NCBI GenBank assembly: GCA_964415885.1
Contig: CAYQCE010000026.1
Location: forward strand, 1-44,831
DNA from: CAYQCE01 sp964415885
Lineage (GTDB): Bacteria; Zixibacteria; MSB-5A5; JAABVY01; JAHJOQ01
Direction of reading: 5' to 3'
Length of the DNA stretch: 44,831 bases
In this document: positions 7,232 to 16,709 of the stretch, in pieces
Layout: every line of letters begins with the position of its first letter
Numbering within the stretch: the first letter of the stretch is position 1
Position numbers and translations under genes: made by a program
Notes under the pieces: model-generated
What the model saw: only the letters and a program-made list of their open reading frames with translations
What the model was told of the DNA's origin: nothing
The model's database searches: none

Positions 7232-10200
7232 ATGGTAGACTTCATTTCGCACCAAATCAAAAGACCGTCGGATTTTTCGGCGATTCGTATCCAGCTTGCA
7301 TCACCGGAGACCATCAAGTCGTGGTCACACGGAGAGGTTACGAAGCCGGAGACGATCAACTACAGGACGTTCAAGCCGGAGCGTGACGGTCTCTTCTGCG
7401 AGCGCATTTTTGGTCCTGTTAAGGACTTCGAATGCTCCTGCGGCAAGTACAAGCGTGTTCGCTTTCGCGGCATCGTCTGCGACCGGTGTGGCGTAGAGGT
7501 TACCCACTCGCGCGTTCGTCGCGAGAGGATGGGCCACATCGAGCTTGCGGTACCGGTCTCTCATATCTGGTACTTCAAGTCGCTGCCAACCCGGATAGGC
7601 TACTTGCTCGATTTGAGCGTGCGTGAGCTCGAGCGCGTGCTGTATTACGAAGCATACATAATGATAGATCCGGGTAACACGTCGTACAAAGAGAAGGATA
7701 TCATAGCCGAAGACGACTATCAGGAACTGGTGGAAGCGGGTAAGGATTTCGACGCCCGAATGGGTGCCGAGGCCGTCCGCGATCTACTGGCCCGGCTAGA
7801 CGTCGAGGATATGTCCATTCAGCTCCGCGCGCAGGTAAAGGTTGAGACCTCCGCGCAGCGGAAGAAGGACATTCTCAAGAGGCTGCGTGTGGTAGAGGCT
7901 TTCAGGCAGTCGAACAACAGGCCGGACTGGATGATCTACGACATCATTCCAATTATTCCGCCGGATCTGAGACCTCTCGTTCCGCTCGAAGGCGGAAGGT
8001 TTGCTACATCTGATCTCAACGATCTCTATAGAAGAGTCATCAATAGAAATAACCGTCTCAAAAAGCTAATGGACATCAAAGCACCGGAAGTTATTCTCAG
8101 AAACGAGAAGAGGATGCTTCAGGAGGCAGTAGATGCTCTGTTCGACAACGGACGCCGAACGCATTCGGTAAGAGGCGACTCCAAGCGTCCGCTGAAGTCT
8201 CTGTCGGATCTTCTCAAGGGTAAGCAGGGACGTTTTCGTCAGAATCTGCTTGGTAAGCGAGTCGACTATTCCGGTCGTTCGGTTATTGTTGTGGGACCGG
8301 AGCTGAAGCTGCATCAGTGCGGACTTCCGAAGAACATGGCACTCGAGCTTTTCAAGCCGTTTATCATTATGAAGCTTGAAGAGAAGGGGTATGTGCAGAC
8401 GGTGAAGTCGGCCAAGCGTCTCGTCGAACGTGAACGTCCGGAGGTCTGGGATATCCTCGAGGAGATCATCGGGGACCATCCTGTGATGCTGAACCGTGCA
8501 CCAACGCTGCACCGCCTCGGTATCCAGGCGTTTTATCCGGTGCTGATCGAGGGCAAGGCGATCCGTTTGCACCCGCTCGTCTGTGCTGCTTTCAACGCCG
8601 ACTTTGACGGTGACCAGATGGCGGTCTATGTGCCGCTGTCATTTGAAGCACAGCTTGAAGCGAAGCTCATTATGCTCGCTACGAACAACATCCTGCTGCC
8701 GTCATCCGGAAGACCGGTTGCGACACCATCGCAGGATATCGTGCTGGGCATTCACTATATGACAAAGCCGAAGCCGGGCGTGCCCGGTGAGGGTAGCATT
8801 TTCGCATCCAGGGACGAGGCCCTTGCTGCGTACTCATCCGGACAGGCCCATCTGAATGCGAATGTTACAGTCCGCATGGACGGTGAGCGTGTCGAAACTA
8901 CGATCGGCCGCGTACTCTTCAATACGATTCTGCCTGAAGGGCTTCCATTCTTCAACCAGACCGCTCGCGGCAAATCGCTCGAGGAGCTGGTATCACAGGC
9001 GTTTAATGTCCTCGGTTCCGAGGGTACCGCCGTGTTTCTCGACAAGTTGAAGTACTTCGGGTTCGAGTATGCCACTCTCTCGGGAGTCACCGTTGGTGTG
9101 GATGATCTTGTGGTTCCGGAAGAGAAATTCAAGCTCGTCGAGGAAGCGAAAGGCGAAGTCGAAGGAATTCAGCAGCTCTATGAGAAGGGTGTTATCACTA
9201 ACGGTGAGCGTTACAACAAGGTAATCGATATATGGACGCGTACGACATCCGAGGTTGCCGAGTCGATGTTCCAGGGTCTGTCGCGAATCGATAACGGATT
9301 CAACCCGGTCTTCATGATGGCCGACTCGAAGGCGAGAGGCTCTAAGGACCAGATCCGTCAGTTGGCCGGAATGCGTGGTTTGATGGCGAAGCCGCAGAAG
9401 CGCATGACCGGGCAGATCGGCGAGATTATCGAGTCACCGATTGTATCGAATTTCCGCGAAGGCCTGAACGTGATGGAGTACTTTATCTCCACGCACGGTG
9501 CCCGAAAGGGACTGGCAGATACGGCTCTCAAGACGGCGGACGCGGGTTATCTTACGCGTCGACTGGTTGACGTCGCCCAGGATGTCATTATTAATGAGAA
9601 GGACTGCGACACAATTCTCGGTATTACGATGACGGCTCTGAAAGAGGGTGAGGAGGTCATCGAGTCGCTGTCCGATCGTATTGTCGGTCGTGTCGCACTT
9701 GAGGACATCTTCGATCCCATAACGGAGGATACGATTGTCGAGGCGGGTACGGAGATTGCCGAGGACGCCGCTCAGCGGATCGAAGAAGCCGGTATCGATG
9801 CCGTCCGTATTCGTTCGGTTCTGACGTGTGAGACGAGAAGCGGCGTGTGTGCGAGTTGTTACGGGCGTGACCTGGCGCGTCGTCAGGAGACGCAGCTTGG
9901 TGAGGCAGTGGGGGTCATTGCCGCCCAGTCGATTGGTGAGCCGGGTACGCAGCTCACTCTCAGAACGTTCCACATTGGCGGTACGGCCGCGAGGATTGCT
10001 GAGCAATCCAAGGTATTGGCCAGGTATGATGGTAAGATCAGCCTGACGAATCCCAAGACAATCAAGCGCCGTGACGGTGTCGCCGTCGTCGTAAATCGTG
10101 AAACCGAACTTCAGGTGATAGATGAAAAGGACCGTGTGCGCGCAAGGCTGAAAGTGCCATACGCCGCCGCACTCTATGTCAAGGATGGCGAAGATGTCTC

Positions 10201-11308
10201 CAAGGATACGACCGTATTCGAGTGGGATCCGTACAGCAACACGATCCTGACGGAGCGTAGCGGTGTCGTGGAGTTCCGGGACATCGTGGAAGATGTATCC
10301 GTTCGCGAGGAGCTGGACGAGAAGTCCGGATTCCGTAAATGGGTCATCGTGGAACAGCGTGACAAGAGTCTCATGCCTGCTATCGATGTTATGAACAAGG
10401 ACGGTAAGAAGCTTGCGGCATATTCGGTCCCGACCGGATCACAGCTTCTGGTAAAGGACGGCGACGAAGTGTTCAAGGGTGATCCGCTGGTCAAGATTCC
10501 GCGTGAGATATCGAAGACGCGAGATATCACCGGTGGACTGCCGAGAGTTGCGGAGCTCTTCGAGGCTCGTAAGCCTAAGGACCCCGCTGTCGTTTCCGAG
10601 ATTGACGGAATGGTCGAATTCGGTAAGATCGTCCGAGGCAACCAGCAGGTCTTTGTGACCGGTGAGGAAGGCGAGCGTCAGGAGTATCTCGTACCGCATG
10701 GCAAGCACATGCGAGTACACGACGGCGATTATGTCCGTGCAGGCGACAGGCTCTGCGAGGGCGCTATCGATCCGCACGATATCCTGAGTATTCTCGGCGC
10801 CAACGCGGTGCAGGAGTACCTCGTAAACGAGATTCAGGAGGTTTATCGTCTGCAGGGCGTGAAGATCAACGACAAGCACATTGAGGTTATCGTCCGGCAG
10901 ATGCTGCAGAAGGTTCGCGTCGAGACGGTTGGTGATACTAACTTCCTTGAGGGAGAGCAGGTAGATCGTCACAAATTCAAAGACGAGAATGATCGCGTAA
11001 TCGCCGAGGGTGGCGATCCCGCGACATTCCAGCCTCTCCTGCTTGGAATTACCAAGGCCTCGCTCGCGACGGAGAGCTTCTTCTCAGCGGCGTCCTTCCA
11101 GGAGACCACAAAGGTTCTGACTGAAGCCGCGATTCAGGGCAAGACCGACGACCTGAAGGGCCTCAAGGAGAACGTGATCATCGGTCATCTTATTCCGGCC
11201 GGCACAGGCCTGAGACGATACCGCGATATCGACGTCATCGCGCCTGATGAGGAGACCGCCGAAATGGAAGAGCCGGAAGCTGAAGAAGAAGTTCAAGTCA
11301 CGGAATAA
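7232..11308 (+). CDS. rpoC: DNA-directed RNA polymerase subunit beta'
   Basis: A 1358-residue beta' subunit. The N-terminal zinc site is C68, C70, C83 and C86. The catalytic NADFDGDQ motif (455-462) holds the magnesium-binding aspartates D457, D459 and D461. The second zinc cluster begins at C866 (CETRSGVCASC), and the trigger-loop region reads GVIAAQSIGEPGTQLTLRTF. The C-terminus ends in an acidic Glu-rich tail. AAGGGG precedes the ATG. The gene is intact, with no split or large lineage insertion evident. Confidence 0.98.
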   Translation: MVDFISHQIKRPSDFSAIRIQLASPETIKSWSHGEVTKPETINYRTFKPERDGLFCERIFGPVKDFECSCGKYKRVRFRGIVCDRCGVEVTHSRVRRERMGHIELAVPVSHIWYFKSLPTRIGYLLDLSVRELERVLYYEAYIMIDPGNTSYKEKDIIAEDDYQELVEAGKDFDARMGAEAVRDLLARLDVEDMSIQLRAQVKVETSAQRKKDILKRLRVVEAFRQSNNRPDWMIYDIIPIIPPDLRPLVPLEGGRFATSDLNDLYRRVINRNNRLKKLMDIKAPEVILRNEKRMLQEAVDALFDNGRRTHSVRGDSKRPLKSLSDLLKGKQGRFRQNLLGKRVDYSGRSVIVVGPELKLHQCGLPKNMALELFKPFIIMKLEEKGYVQTVKSAKRLVERERPEVWDILEEIIGDHPVMLNRAPTLHRLGIQAFYPVLIEGKAIRLHPLVCAAFNADFDGDQMAVYVPLSFEAQLEAKLIMLATNNILLPSSGRPVATPSQDIVLGIHYMTKPKPGVPGEGSIFASRDEALAAYSSGQAHLNANVTVRMDGERVETTIGRVLFNTILPEGLPFFNQTARGKSLEELVSQAFNVLGSEGTAVFLDKLKYFGFEYATLSGVTVGVDDLVVPEEKFKLVEEAKGEVEGIQQLYEKGVITNGERYNKVIDIWTRTTSEVAESMFQGLSRIDNGFNPVFMMADSKARGSKDQIRQLAGMRGLMAKPQKRMTGQIGEIIESPIVSNFREGLNVMEYFISTHGARKGLADTALKTADAGYLTRRLVDVAQDVIINEKDCDTILGITMTALKEGEEVIESLSDRIVGRVALEDIFDPITEDTIVEAGTEIAEDAAQRIEEAGIDAVRIRSVLTCETRSGVCASCYGRDLARRQETQLGEAVGVIAAQSIGEPGTQLTLRTFHIGGTAARIAEQSKVLARYDGKISLTNPKTIKRRDGVAVVVNRETELQVIDEKDRVRARLKVPYAAALYVKDGEDVSKDTTVFEWDPYSNTILTERSGVVEFRDIVEDVSVREELDEKSGFRKWVIVEQRDKSLMPAIDVMNKDGKKLAAYSVPTGSQLLVKDGDEVFKGDPLVKIPREISKTRDITGGLPRVAELFEARKPKDPAVVSEIDGMVEFGKIVRGNQQVFVTGEEGERQEYLVPHGKHMRVHDGDYVRAGDRLCEGAIDPHDILSILGANAVQEYLVNEIQEVYRLQGVKINDKHIEVIVRQMLQKVRVETVGDTNFLEGEQVDRHKFKDENDRVIAEGGDPATFQPLLLGITKASLATESFFSAASFQETTKVLTEAAIQGKTDDLKGLKENVIIGHLIPAGTGLRRYRDIDVIAPDEETAEMEEPEAEEEVQVTE

Positions 11309-11313
11309 AGTAC

Positions 11314-11341
11314 TTGACACAAAGGCCCATGAGACTATTTT
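11314..11341 (+). promoter_or_regulatory. Sigma-70-type promoter for the str operon
   Basis: TTGACA (11314-11319) is followed after 16 bp by TATTTT (11336-11341), all in the 79-bp gap between the rpoC stop and rpsL. The -35 is perfect and the -10 matches 4 of 6 bases of the consensus. It should let rpsL-rpsG-fusA be transcribed independently of the polymerase genes. Confidence 0.7.
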
Positions 11342-11387
11342 AGTTGTCTGTTGTAGATTCGTGGACTGATATAGAAGAGGTTTAAAT

Positions 11388-11762
11388 TTGCCGACTATCA
11401 ATCAGTTGATCCGTCAGGGACGGAAGCGTATTGTTGAAAAGACCAATACGCCTGCGCTCAAGAGCTGTCCCCAGAAGAGGGGTGTCTGTACCCGCGTCTA
11501 CACCTCGACACCTAAGAAGCCGAACTCCGCGCTTCGCAAGGTCGCGCGCGTACGGTTGACAAACAGCATCGAGGTGACTGCTTATATCCCGGGTGAGGGA
11601 CACAACCTTCAGGAGCACTCGATTGTAATGATCCGCGGCGGTCGTGTTAAAGACCTTCCGGGTGTGAGATATCACATCATTCGCGGAACCATGGACACCT
11701 CGGGTGTTGAAGACAGAACGCAGAGTCGCTCGAAGTATGGAACCAAGAAACCGAAGAAATAG
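11388..11762 (+). CDS. rpsL: 30S ribosomal protein S12
   Basis: A 124-residue S12 of the decoding centre. The signature TPKKPNSALRK and GRVKDLPGVRYH segments are intact, so the main streptomycin-resistance positions look wild type. The start is TTG at 11388, 7 nt after GAAGAGG (11374-11380). The protein begins with the expected PTINQLIRQGR after the initiator, and no in-frame ATG fits. First gene of the str operon. Confidence 0.98.
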   Translation: MPTINQLIRQGRKRIVEKTNTPALKSCPQKRGVCTRVYTSTPKKPNSALRKVARVRLTNSIEVTAYIPGEGHNLQEHSIVMIRGGRVKDLPGVRYHIIRGTMDTSGVEDRTQSRSKYGTKKPKK

Positions 11763-11770
11763 GCACTGCT

Positions 11771-12241
11771 ATGCCCAGAAGAAAACAGGTTGAGAAGCGA
11801 GAGAGACCGACCGATCCGGTGTACGGCGATACTCTTGTTACCCTTTTCGTCAGTAACCTGATGATGGCGGGTAAGAAGTCGACCGCTGAGAGGATCTTTT
11901 ACAGAGCTTTGACGATCATCGAGGACAAGTCGAAGCAGAATGGTCTCGAGGTTTTCCACAAGGCCATGAACAACGTCAAGCCGGTGCTCGAGGTTAAGTC
12001 CAGACGCGTCGGTGGCGCGACCTATCAGGTGCCCGTGGAGGTGAGACCGAACCGCAGAAACGCTCTCGCTATTCGCTGGTTGATTGGCTTTTCCCGCTCT
12101 CGCGGTGAGAAGTCGATGCCTGAGAGACTCGCAGCCGAGTTTCTCGCGGCGTCCAAGAACGAGGGCGCCTCGATAAAGAAGAGAGAAGATACCCACAAGA
12201 TGGCCGAAGCCAACAAGGCCTTCGCCCATTTCAGGTGGTAA
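11771..12241 (+). CDS. rpsG: 30S ribosomal protein S7
   Basis: A 156-residue S7, which nucleates assembly of the 30S head. It begins MPRRKQVEKRERPTDPVYGD and includes the conserved VKPVLEVKSRRVGGATYQVP and VRPNRRNALAIRWL stretches. It starts 8 bp after rpsL. The following 121-bp gap to fusA is unusually structured and is described separately. Confidence 0.98.
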   Translation: MPRRKQVEKRERPTDPVYGDTLVTLFVSNLMMAGKKSTAERIFYRALTIIEDKSKQNGLEVFHKAMNNVKPVLEVKSRRVGGATYQVPVEVRPNRRNALAIRWLIGFSRSRGEKSMPERLAAEFLAASKNEGASIKKREDTHKMAEANKAFAHFRW

Positions 12242-12307
12242 GATACAGGAGGATTATAGGGCCCTAAGACCGACTCTGACATGAAGTCGGGATATATCCC
12301 TTTTCCG

Positions 12308-12355
12308 GCTCCACTGTGGGAATCTTGAGCAAGCTTTCGGCAGTGGAGCTTTTTT
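12308..12355 (+). terminator. Terminator-like hairpin in the fusA leader (possible attenuator)
   Basis: GCTCCACTG (12308-12316) pairs perfectly with CAGTGGAGC (12341-12349) and is followed at once by six T residues (12350-12355), the form of an intrinsic terminator. The loop is long (24 nt). The 3' arm contains GGAG (12345-12348), the only plausible ribosome-binding site for fusA, so folding would also hide it. Upstream are a smaller hairpin, CCGACT/AGTCGG (12270-12275/12285-12290), and two palindromes, TAGGGCCCTA (12257-12266) and GGGATATATCCC (12289-12300). Confidence 0.65.
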
Positions 12356-12362
12356 GTCTGTT

Positions 12363-14435
12363 ATGGTACATAAGACTGACATAAAGACCCTCAGAAATAT
12401 CGGCATCATGGCGCATATCGATGCCGGGAAGACCACGACCACTGAGCGAATTCTCTTCTACACTGGGAAGACGCACAGGATGGGCGAAGTGGACGAAGGC
12501 GCGGCGGTCATGGACTGGATGGAGCAGGAGAAGGAGCGTGGAATAACGATTACGTCCGCCGCTACCACTTGCTTCTGGCGTGACCACCGAATCAATATTA
12601 TTGATACTCCCGGTCACGTCGATTTCACCGCAGAAGTCGAACGCTCTCTTCGAGTACTCGATGGAGCGATCGGCATCTTCTGCGCGGTAGGCGGGGTCGA
12701 GCCTCAGTCAGAGACAGTGTGGCGTCAAGCCGATCAGTATCACATCCCGAGGATGGCCTTCATAAACAAGATGGACAGGCTTGGCGCGGACTTTGACCGT
12801 GCCGTGCGGATGATGCGCGATAAGTTGAAGACGAATCCTGTGCTTCTGAGTCTGCCGTATGGCGAAGGTGATTCATTTAAGGGAATCATCAATCTTCTCG
12901 AAATGACGTGCCGGATCTATGACGAGGACAGTCTCGGGGCCAGGTTTGAGGATGTCGACATTCCGGAGGACGCGCTCGAAAGAGCGAAGAAGGAACGTGA
13001 GAAACTACTCGAGGCAGTCAGTGAACAGGACGACAAGCTTATTGCGAAGTTCATCGAGGGCGAAGAGATAACGCTGGAAGAGATCAAGTCGGCGTTGCGA
13101 AAGGCGACGATTGCATGTGATGTTGTGCCCGTGCTTTGCGGAGCGTCTCTCAAAAACAAGGGTGTCCAGTTCCTTCTGGATTCTATCGTTGACTATCTTC
13201 CGGCCCCGTCCGATCTGCCCCCGGTTGTCGGGTTGCATCCTGATTCCGGCAAGGAGGAAACTCGCGCACCCGAGGATGAGGAGCCGTTCTCAGCTCTCGC
13301 ATTCAAGGTTATGTCCGACACCTACGTCGGCAGACTTACATATATAAGGGTCTATTCAGGAGAGATTTCTGCCGGGCAGACTGCACTCGAGATAAGCTCC
13401 GGAAAAAAGGAGCGGTTTGGTCGTTTGCTCTCAATGCACGCCAACAAGACCGAGGATCTGAAGACGGCGAGCGCGGGAGACATTGTGGCTGTGGTAGGAC
13501 TGAGGTTCGCCACGACGGGCAGCACACTAACAGATTTGAAACACCCGATCATACTCGAAAGAATACGGTTCCCCGAACCGGTTATCTGGGTGGCGATCGA
13601 GCCCAAGACTAAAGCTGATCAGGATAAACTCGCGGATGCGCTTCAGCGTCTGGCCGACGAGGACCCGACATTCCAGGTGAAGATCGATGAAGATACCGGT
13701 CAGACTGTAATTGCCGGGATGGGTGAGTTGCATCTCGAGGTGCTCGTCGGACGTCTGATGCGTGAGTTCAAGGTTGGCGCCAATGTGGGTAAGCCGCAGG
13801 TGGCTTATAAGGAGACAATCACAAGGCCGGCCGTGGCTACCGGCAAGTTCATCAAACAGCTCGGTGGCAAGGGGCATTACGGTCATGTCGAGATGCGTTT
13901 CGATCCCCTTGGGGATGAAGATCAGGACTTCGAGTTCGTTAATAAGTCGAAGCAGAACGAAGTCCCGAGCGAGTTCGTGAAACATGTCGAAAAAGGCGTT
14001 CGGGATGCTATGGAATCCGGCATTCTCGCCGGTTATCCGACAATCCGTGTAAAAGCGACGCTGCTGTCCGGATCGTATCATGAGGTCGACTCATCCGAGG
14101 TGGCCTTCAAGATTGCCGGATCCAATGCGTACAACGAGGCCGCCCGCAAGGCAAACCCGGTGTTGCTCGAACCGTTCATGAAAGTTGAAATCGTTGGTCC
14201 TGCTGAGTTCATTGGTGAGATTATGGGAGACCTGAGATCGCGCAGGGGCAAGGTGACCGGCAATGACATTCGCGGTGACCTGCGAGTCATTCAGGCTGAA
14301 GTGCCGCTATCTGAGATGTTTGGATACGCCACGAGAGTGCGCTCGTTGTCTCAGGGACGAGCCGTTTATTCTATGGAGTTTTCGCACTTCGATAAGATGC
14401 AACAGCAGGCCGCAGACCGCGCCGCGACGCGTTGA
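12363..14435 (+). CDS. fusA: Elongation factor G
   Basis: A 690-residue EF-G, the GTPase that drives translocation. The P-loop AHIDAGKT (17-24) is followed by the switch region ERGITITSAATTC, DTPGHVDF, and NKMDRLGAD of the guanine site. Domains II-V follow at normal length, ending in RAVYSMEFSHFDKMQQ. I use ATG 12363, but a TTG at 12354 is better spaced from the GGAG at 12345-12348 and would add three residues. The leader is unusual and may attenuate expression. Confidence 0.97.
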   Translation: MVHKTDIKTLRNIGIMAHIDAGKTTTTERILFYTGKTHRMGEVDEGAAVMDWMEQEKERGITITSAATTCFWRDHRINIIDTPGHVDFTAEVERSLRVLDGAIGIFCAVGGVEPQSETVWRQADQYHIPRMAFINKMDRLGADFDRAVRMMRDKLKTNPVLLSLPYGEGDSFKGIINLLEMTCRIYDEDSLGARFEDVDIPEDALERAKKEREKLLEAVSEQDDKLIAKFIEGEEITLEEIKSALRKATIACDVVPVLCGASLKNKGVQFLLDSIVDYLPAPSDLPPVVGLHPDSGKEETRAPEDEEPFSALAFKVMSDTYVGRLTYIRVYSGEISAGQTALEISSGKKERFGRLLSMHANKTEDLKTASAGDIVAVVGLRFATTGSTLTDLKHPIILERIRFPEPVIWVAIEPKTKADQDKLADALQRLADEDPTFQVKIDEDTGQTVIAGMGELHLEVLVGRLMREFKVGANVGKPQVAYKETITRPAVATGKFIKQLGGKGHYGHVEMRFDPLGDEDQDFEFVNKSKQNEVPSEFVKHVEKGVRDAMESGILAGYPTIRVKATLLSGSYHEVDSSEVAFKIAGSNAYNEAARKANPVLLEPFMKVEIVGPAEFIGEIMGDLRSRRGKVTGNDIRGDLRVIQAEVPLSEMFGYATRVRSLSQGRAVYSMEFSHFDKMQQQAADRAATR

Positions 14436-14476
14436 AGAAAGGTCGAAAAAAAAGACGCAATTGATTGGCTAAGAAC

Positions 14477-14506
14477 TTGACAACTAACATAAATCCTATT
14501 TATTAG
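14477..14506 (+). promoter_or_regulatory. Probable promoter for tuf
   Basis: A perfect TTGACA (14477-14482) lies in the 115-bp gap between fusA and tuf. The -10 is ambiguous: TATTAG (14501-14506) at 18 bp or TATTTA (14497-14502) at 14 bp. The layout resembles the rpsL promoter. An independent promoter for tuf fits the large excess of EF-Tu over EF-G in cells. Confidence 0.55.
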
Positions 14507-14550
14507 GCAGGATATCTCTTGACGGAAATTCATGGGAGGATGTTCGATAA

Positions 14551-15756
14551 ATGGCGAAGGAGAAATTTCAGAGGACCAAGCCACACGTCAATGTAGGGAC
14601 GATTGGTCACGTAGATCACGGCAAGACGACATTGACGGCTGCGATCACGATGATATTGTCTCGTAAGGGTCATTCTCAGGTCCGTTCGTTTGATTCTATT
14701 GACAATGCTCCTGAGGAGCGTGAGCGTGGTATCACGATTGCTACGGCGCATGTGGAGTATGAGACGGACAACCGTCACTATGCCCACGTAGACTGTCCGG
14801 GTCATGCTGACTACATCAAGAACATGATAACTGGTGCGGCTCAGATGGACGGGTCTATTCTTGTGGTATCCGCGGCAGACGGTCCGATGCCACAGACACG
14901 CGAGCACATACTTTTGGCTCGTCAGGTTGGAGTTCCGTACATCATCGTTTACATGAACAAGGTTGATCAGGTGGACGACCCAGAGCTTTTGGATTTGGTA
15001 GAGCTTGAGGTACGCGATCTTCTTTCTTCGTATGAATTTCCGGGGGATGATTTACCGGTAATTCGCGGCAGCGCGTTGGATGCGATGACGAAGGCATCGG
15101 ATCCGAGCATAGAGGATGATGAGTCGTTCAAGAGCATTTATGAGTTGATGGATGCCTGTGACAGTTACATTCCGGAGCCTGAGCGTGACAAGGACAAGCC
15201 TTTCCTTATGCCTGTGGAGGATGTTTTTTCGATCACTGGTCGAGGGACGGTAGCGACCGGCAGGGTTGATCGTGGTAGGATCACGACGGGCACGGAGGTT
15301 GAGCTTGTTGGTTTCCGTGACACTCGGAAGACTGTAGTTACGGGAGTGGAGATGTTCCGTAAGATTCTTGATGAGGCTGAGGCTGGGGACAATGTTGGTT
15401 TGCTTCTTCGTGGAGTTGACAAGGACACGATTGAGCGAGGTATGGTTGTAGCAGCGAAGGGATCGATCACTCCTCACAAGAAGTTCAAGGGAGAGGTTTA
15501 CGTTTTGAAGAAGGAGGAGGGTGGTCGTCACACGCCGTTTTTCAACGGTTATCGTCCACAGTTCTATCTTCGCACGACTGATGTGACAGGTTCGATCAAG
15601 TTACCTGATGGCGTGGAGATGGTAATGCCTGGCGACAATATCACGATGGACATCGAGCTCATAACTCCGGTAGCGATGGAGAAGGAACTTCGTTTCGCTA
15701 TTCGTGAGGGTGGCCGCACGGTCGGCGCCGGTGTCGTAACCGAGATTCTGGAGTAG
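14551..15756 (+). CDS. tuf: Elongation factor Tu
   Basis: A 401-residue EF-Tu that delivers aminoacyl-tRNA to the ribosome. P-loop GHVDHGKT (19-26), switch II DCPGHADYIKNMITGAAQMD and NKVDQVDD are present, and domains II-III end in GAGVVTEILE. It starts at ATG 14551 after GGGAGGA. Codon choice differs from fusA next door: of 26 leucine codons I count 13 CTT, 9 TTG, 2 TTA and only one each of CTC and CTG. Its last 47 bp are duplicated at the window start. rpsJ follows 6 bp later. Confidence 0.98.
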   Translation: MAKEKFQRTKPHVNVGTIGHVDHGKTTLTAAITMILSRKGHSQVRSFDSIDNAPEERERGITIATAHVEYETDNRHYAHVDCPGHADYIKNMITGAAQMDGSILVVSAADGPMPQTREHILLARQVGVPYIIVYMNKVDQVDDPELLDLVELEVRDLLSSYEFPGDDLPVIRGSALDAMTKASDPSIEDDESFKSIYELMDACDSYIPEPERDKDKPFLMPVEDVFSITGRGTVATGRVDRGRITTGTEVELVGFRDTRKTVVTGVEMFRKILDEAEAGDNVGLLLRGVDKDTIERGMVVAAKGSITPHKKFKGEVYVLKKEEGGRHTPFFNGYRPQFYLRTTDVTGSIKLPDGVEMVMPGDNITMDIELITPVAMEKELRFAIREGGRTVGAGVVTEILE

Positions 15757-15764
15757 ACTGAGAT
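15710..15764 (+). repeat. 55-bp exact repeat, copy 2 (tuf 3' end plus 8 bp)
   Basis: The second copy of the block found at 1-55. It covers the end of the complete tuf gene, the intergenic ACTGAG and the first two bases of the rpsJ start codon. Confidence 0.9.
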
Positions 15765-16074
15765 GGCGGCTGGACAGAAGATCAGAATCAGACTGAAGGC
15801 ATACGATCACCACTCGCTCGATAAGTCGACCAAGGAGATCGCTCGTACTGTTCTGCGCACCGGAGCCAAGCTTGTAGGCCCGATTCCGTTGCCGACTAAG
15901 CGGTCAATCTATACGGTTCTCCGTTCTCCGCACGTTGACAAGAAGTCCCGGGAGCAGTTTGAGACGAGAATACATAAGCGCTTGATAGATATTTACGATT
16001 CCACGCCGCAGACCGTTGATGCTCTGATGAAGCTCGATCTGCCGGCTGGTGTGGATGTAGAGATTAAGGTGTAG
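15763..16074 (+). CDS. rpsJ: 30S ribosomal protein S10
   Basis: A 103-residue S10, a 30S head protein that also acts as NusE in antitermination. It shows IRIRLKAYDHHSLDKSTKEI and the conserved PTKRSIYTVLRSPHVDKKSR loop. It begins 6 bp after tuf, so the S10 operon looks fused to the str operon, with its ribosome-binding site GGAG inside the end of tuf. Confidence 0.98.
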   Translation: MAAGQKIRIRLKAYDHHSLDKSTKEIARTVLRTGAKLVGPIPLPTKRSIYTVLRSPHVDKKSREQFETRIHKRLIDIYDSTPQTVDALMKLDLPAGVDVEIKV

Positions 16075-16079
16075 CTACG

Positions 16080-16703
16080 ATGAATACGCTACTTGGACGC
16101 AAAATTGGAATGACTCGGATATTCACCGAGGATGGTACAGCTATCCCCGTGACTGTAATTCAGGCCGGCCCGTGCCCGGTGGTTCAGATCAAGACTGAAA
16201 AGGACGAGGGATACAACGCGGTTCAGATCGGCTACGAAGAAATTAGAGATACGCTGATTAACCGCCCGAAGCGCGGTCACTTTGATAAGGCCGGTGTCAA
16301 GCCGGTTCGACACCTCAAGGAGATCAGGGTTGACGGCGCCGAGAAAGTCGAGAAGGGGCAGACCTTCACGGTCGATATCTTTAAACTCGGTGAGCGTGTG
16401 GATGTCACTGGTATCTCCAAGGGACTCGGTTTTCAGGGCGCAGTTCGTCGGCATGGCTTCGCCGGCGGCCCGAAGACTCACGGTCAGTCCGACCGCTGGA
16501 GAGCTCCGGGATCGATAGGACAGAGTTCGTATCCATCGCGCGTGTTTAAGGGCACGAAGATGCCCGGAAGGACAGGCGGTGATACAGTTACAGTTAAGAA
16601 TTTACAGGTAGTGATGATAGACCCGGATAACAATCTCATATGTGTTCGAGGTGCCGTTCCGGGCAAGTCGAAGAATCTACTCAGAATCAGAAAACGGAAG
16701 TAA
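16080..16703 (+). CDS. rplC: 50S ribosomal protein L3
   Basis: A 207-residue L3, an early 50S assembly protein whose loop reaches toward the peptidyl transferase centre. The N-terminus MNTLLGRKIGMTRIF and the central GFAGGPKTHGQSDRWRAPGS and GTKMPGRTGGDTVTVKN motifs are standard. It follows rpsJ by 5 bp. Confidence 0.98.
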   Translation: MNTLLGRKIGMTRIFTEDGTAIPVTVIQAGPCPVVQIKTEKDEGYNAVQIGYEEIRDTLINRPKRGHFDKAGVKPVRHLKEIRVDGAEKVEKGQTFTVDIFKLGERVDVTGISKGLGFQGAVRRHGFAGGPKTHGQSDRWRAPGSIGQSSYPSRVFKGTKMPGRTGGDTVTVKNLQVVMIDPDNNLICVRGAVPGKSKNLLRIRKRK

Positions 16704-16709
16704 TGGGTG

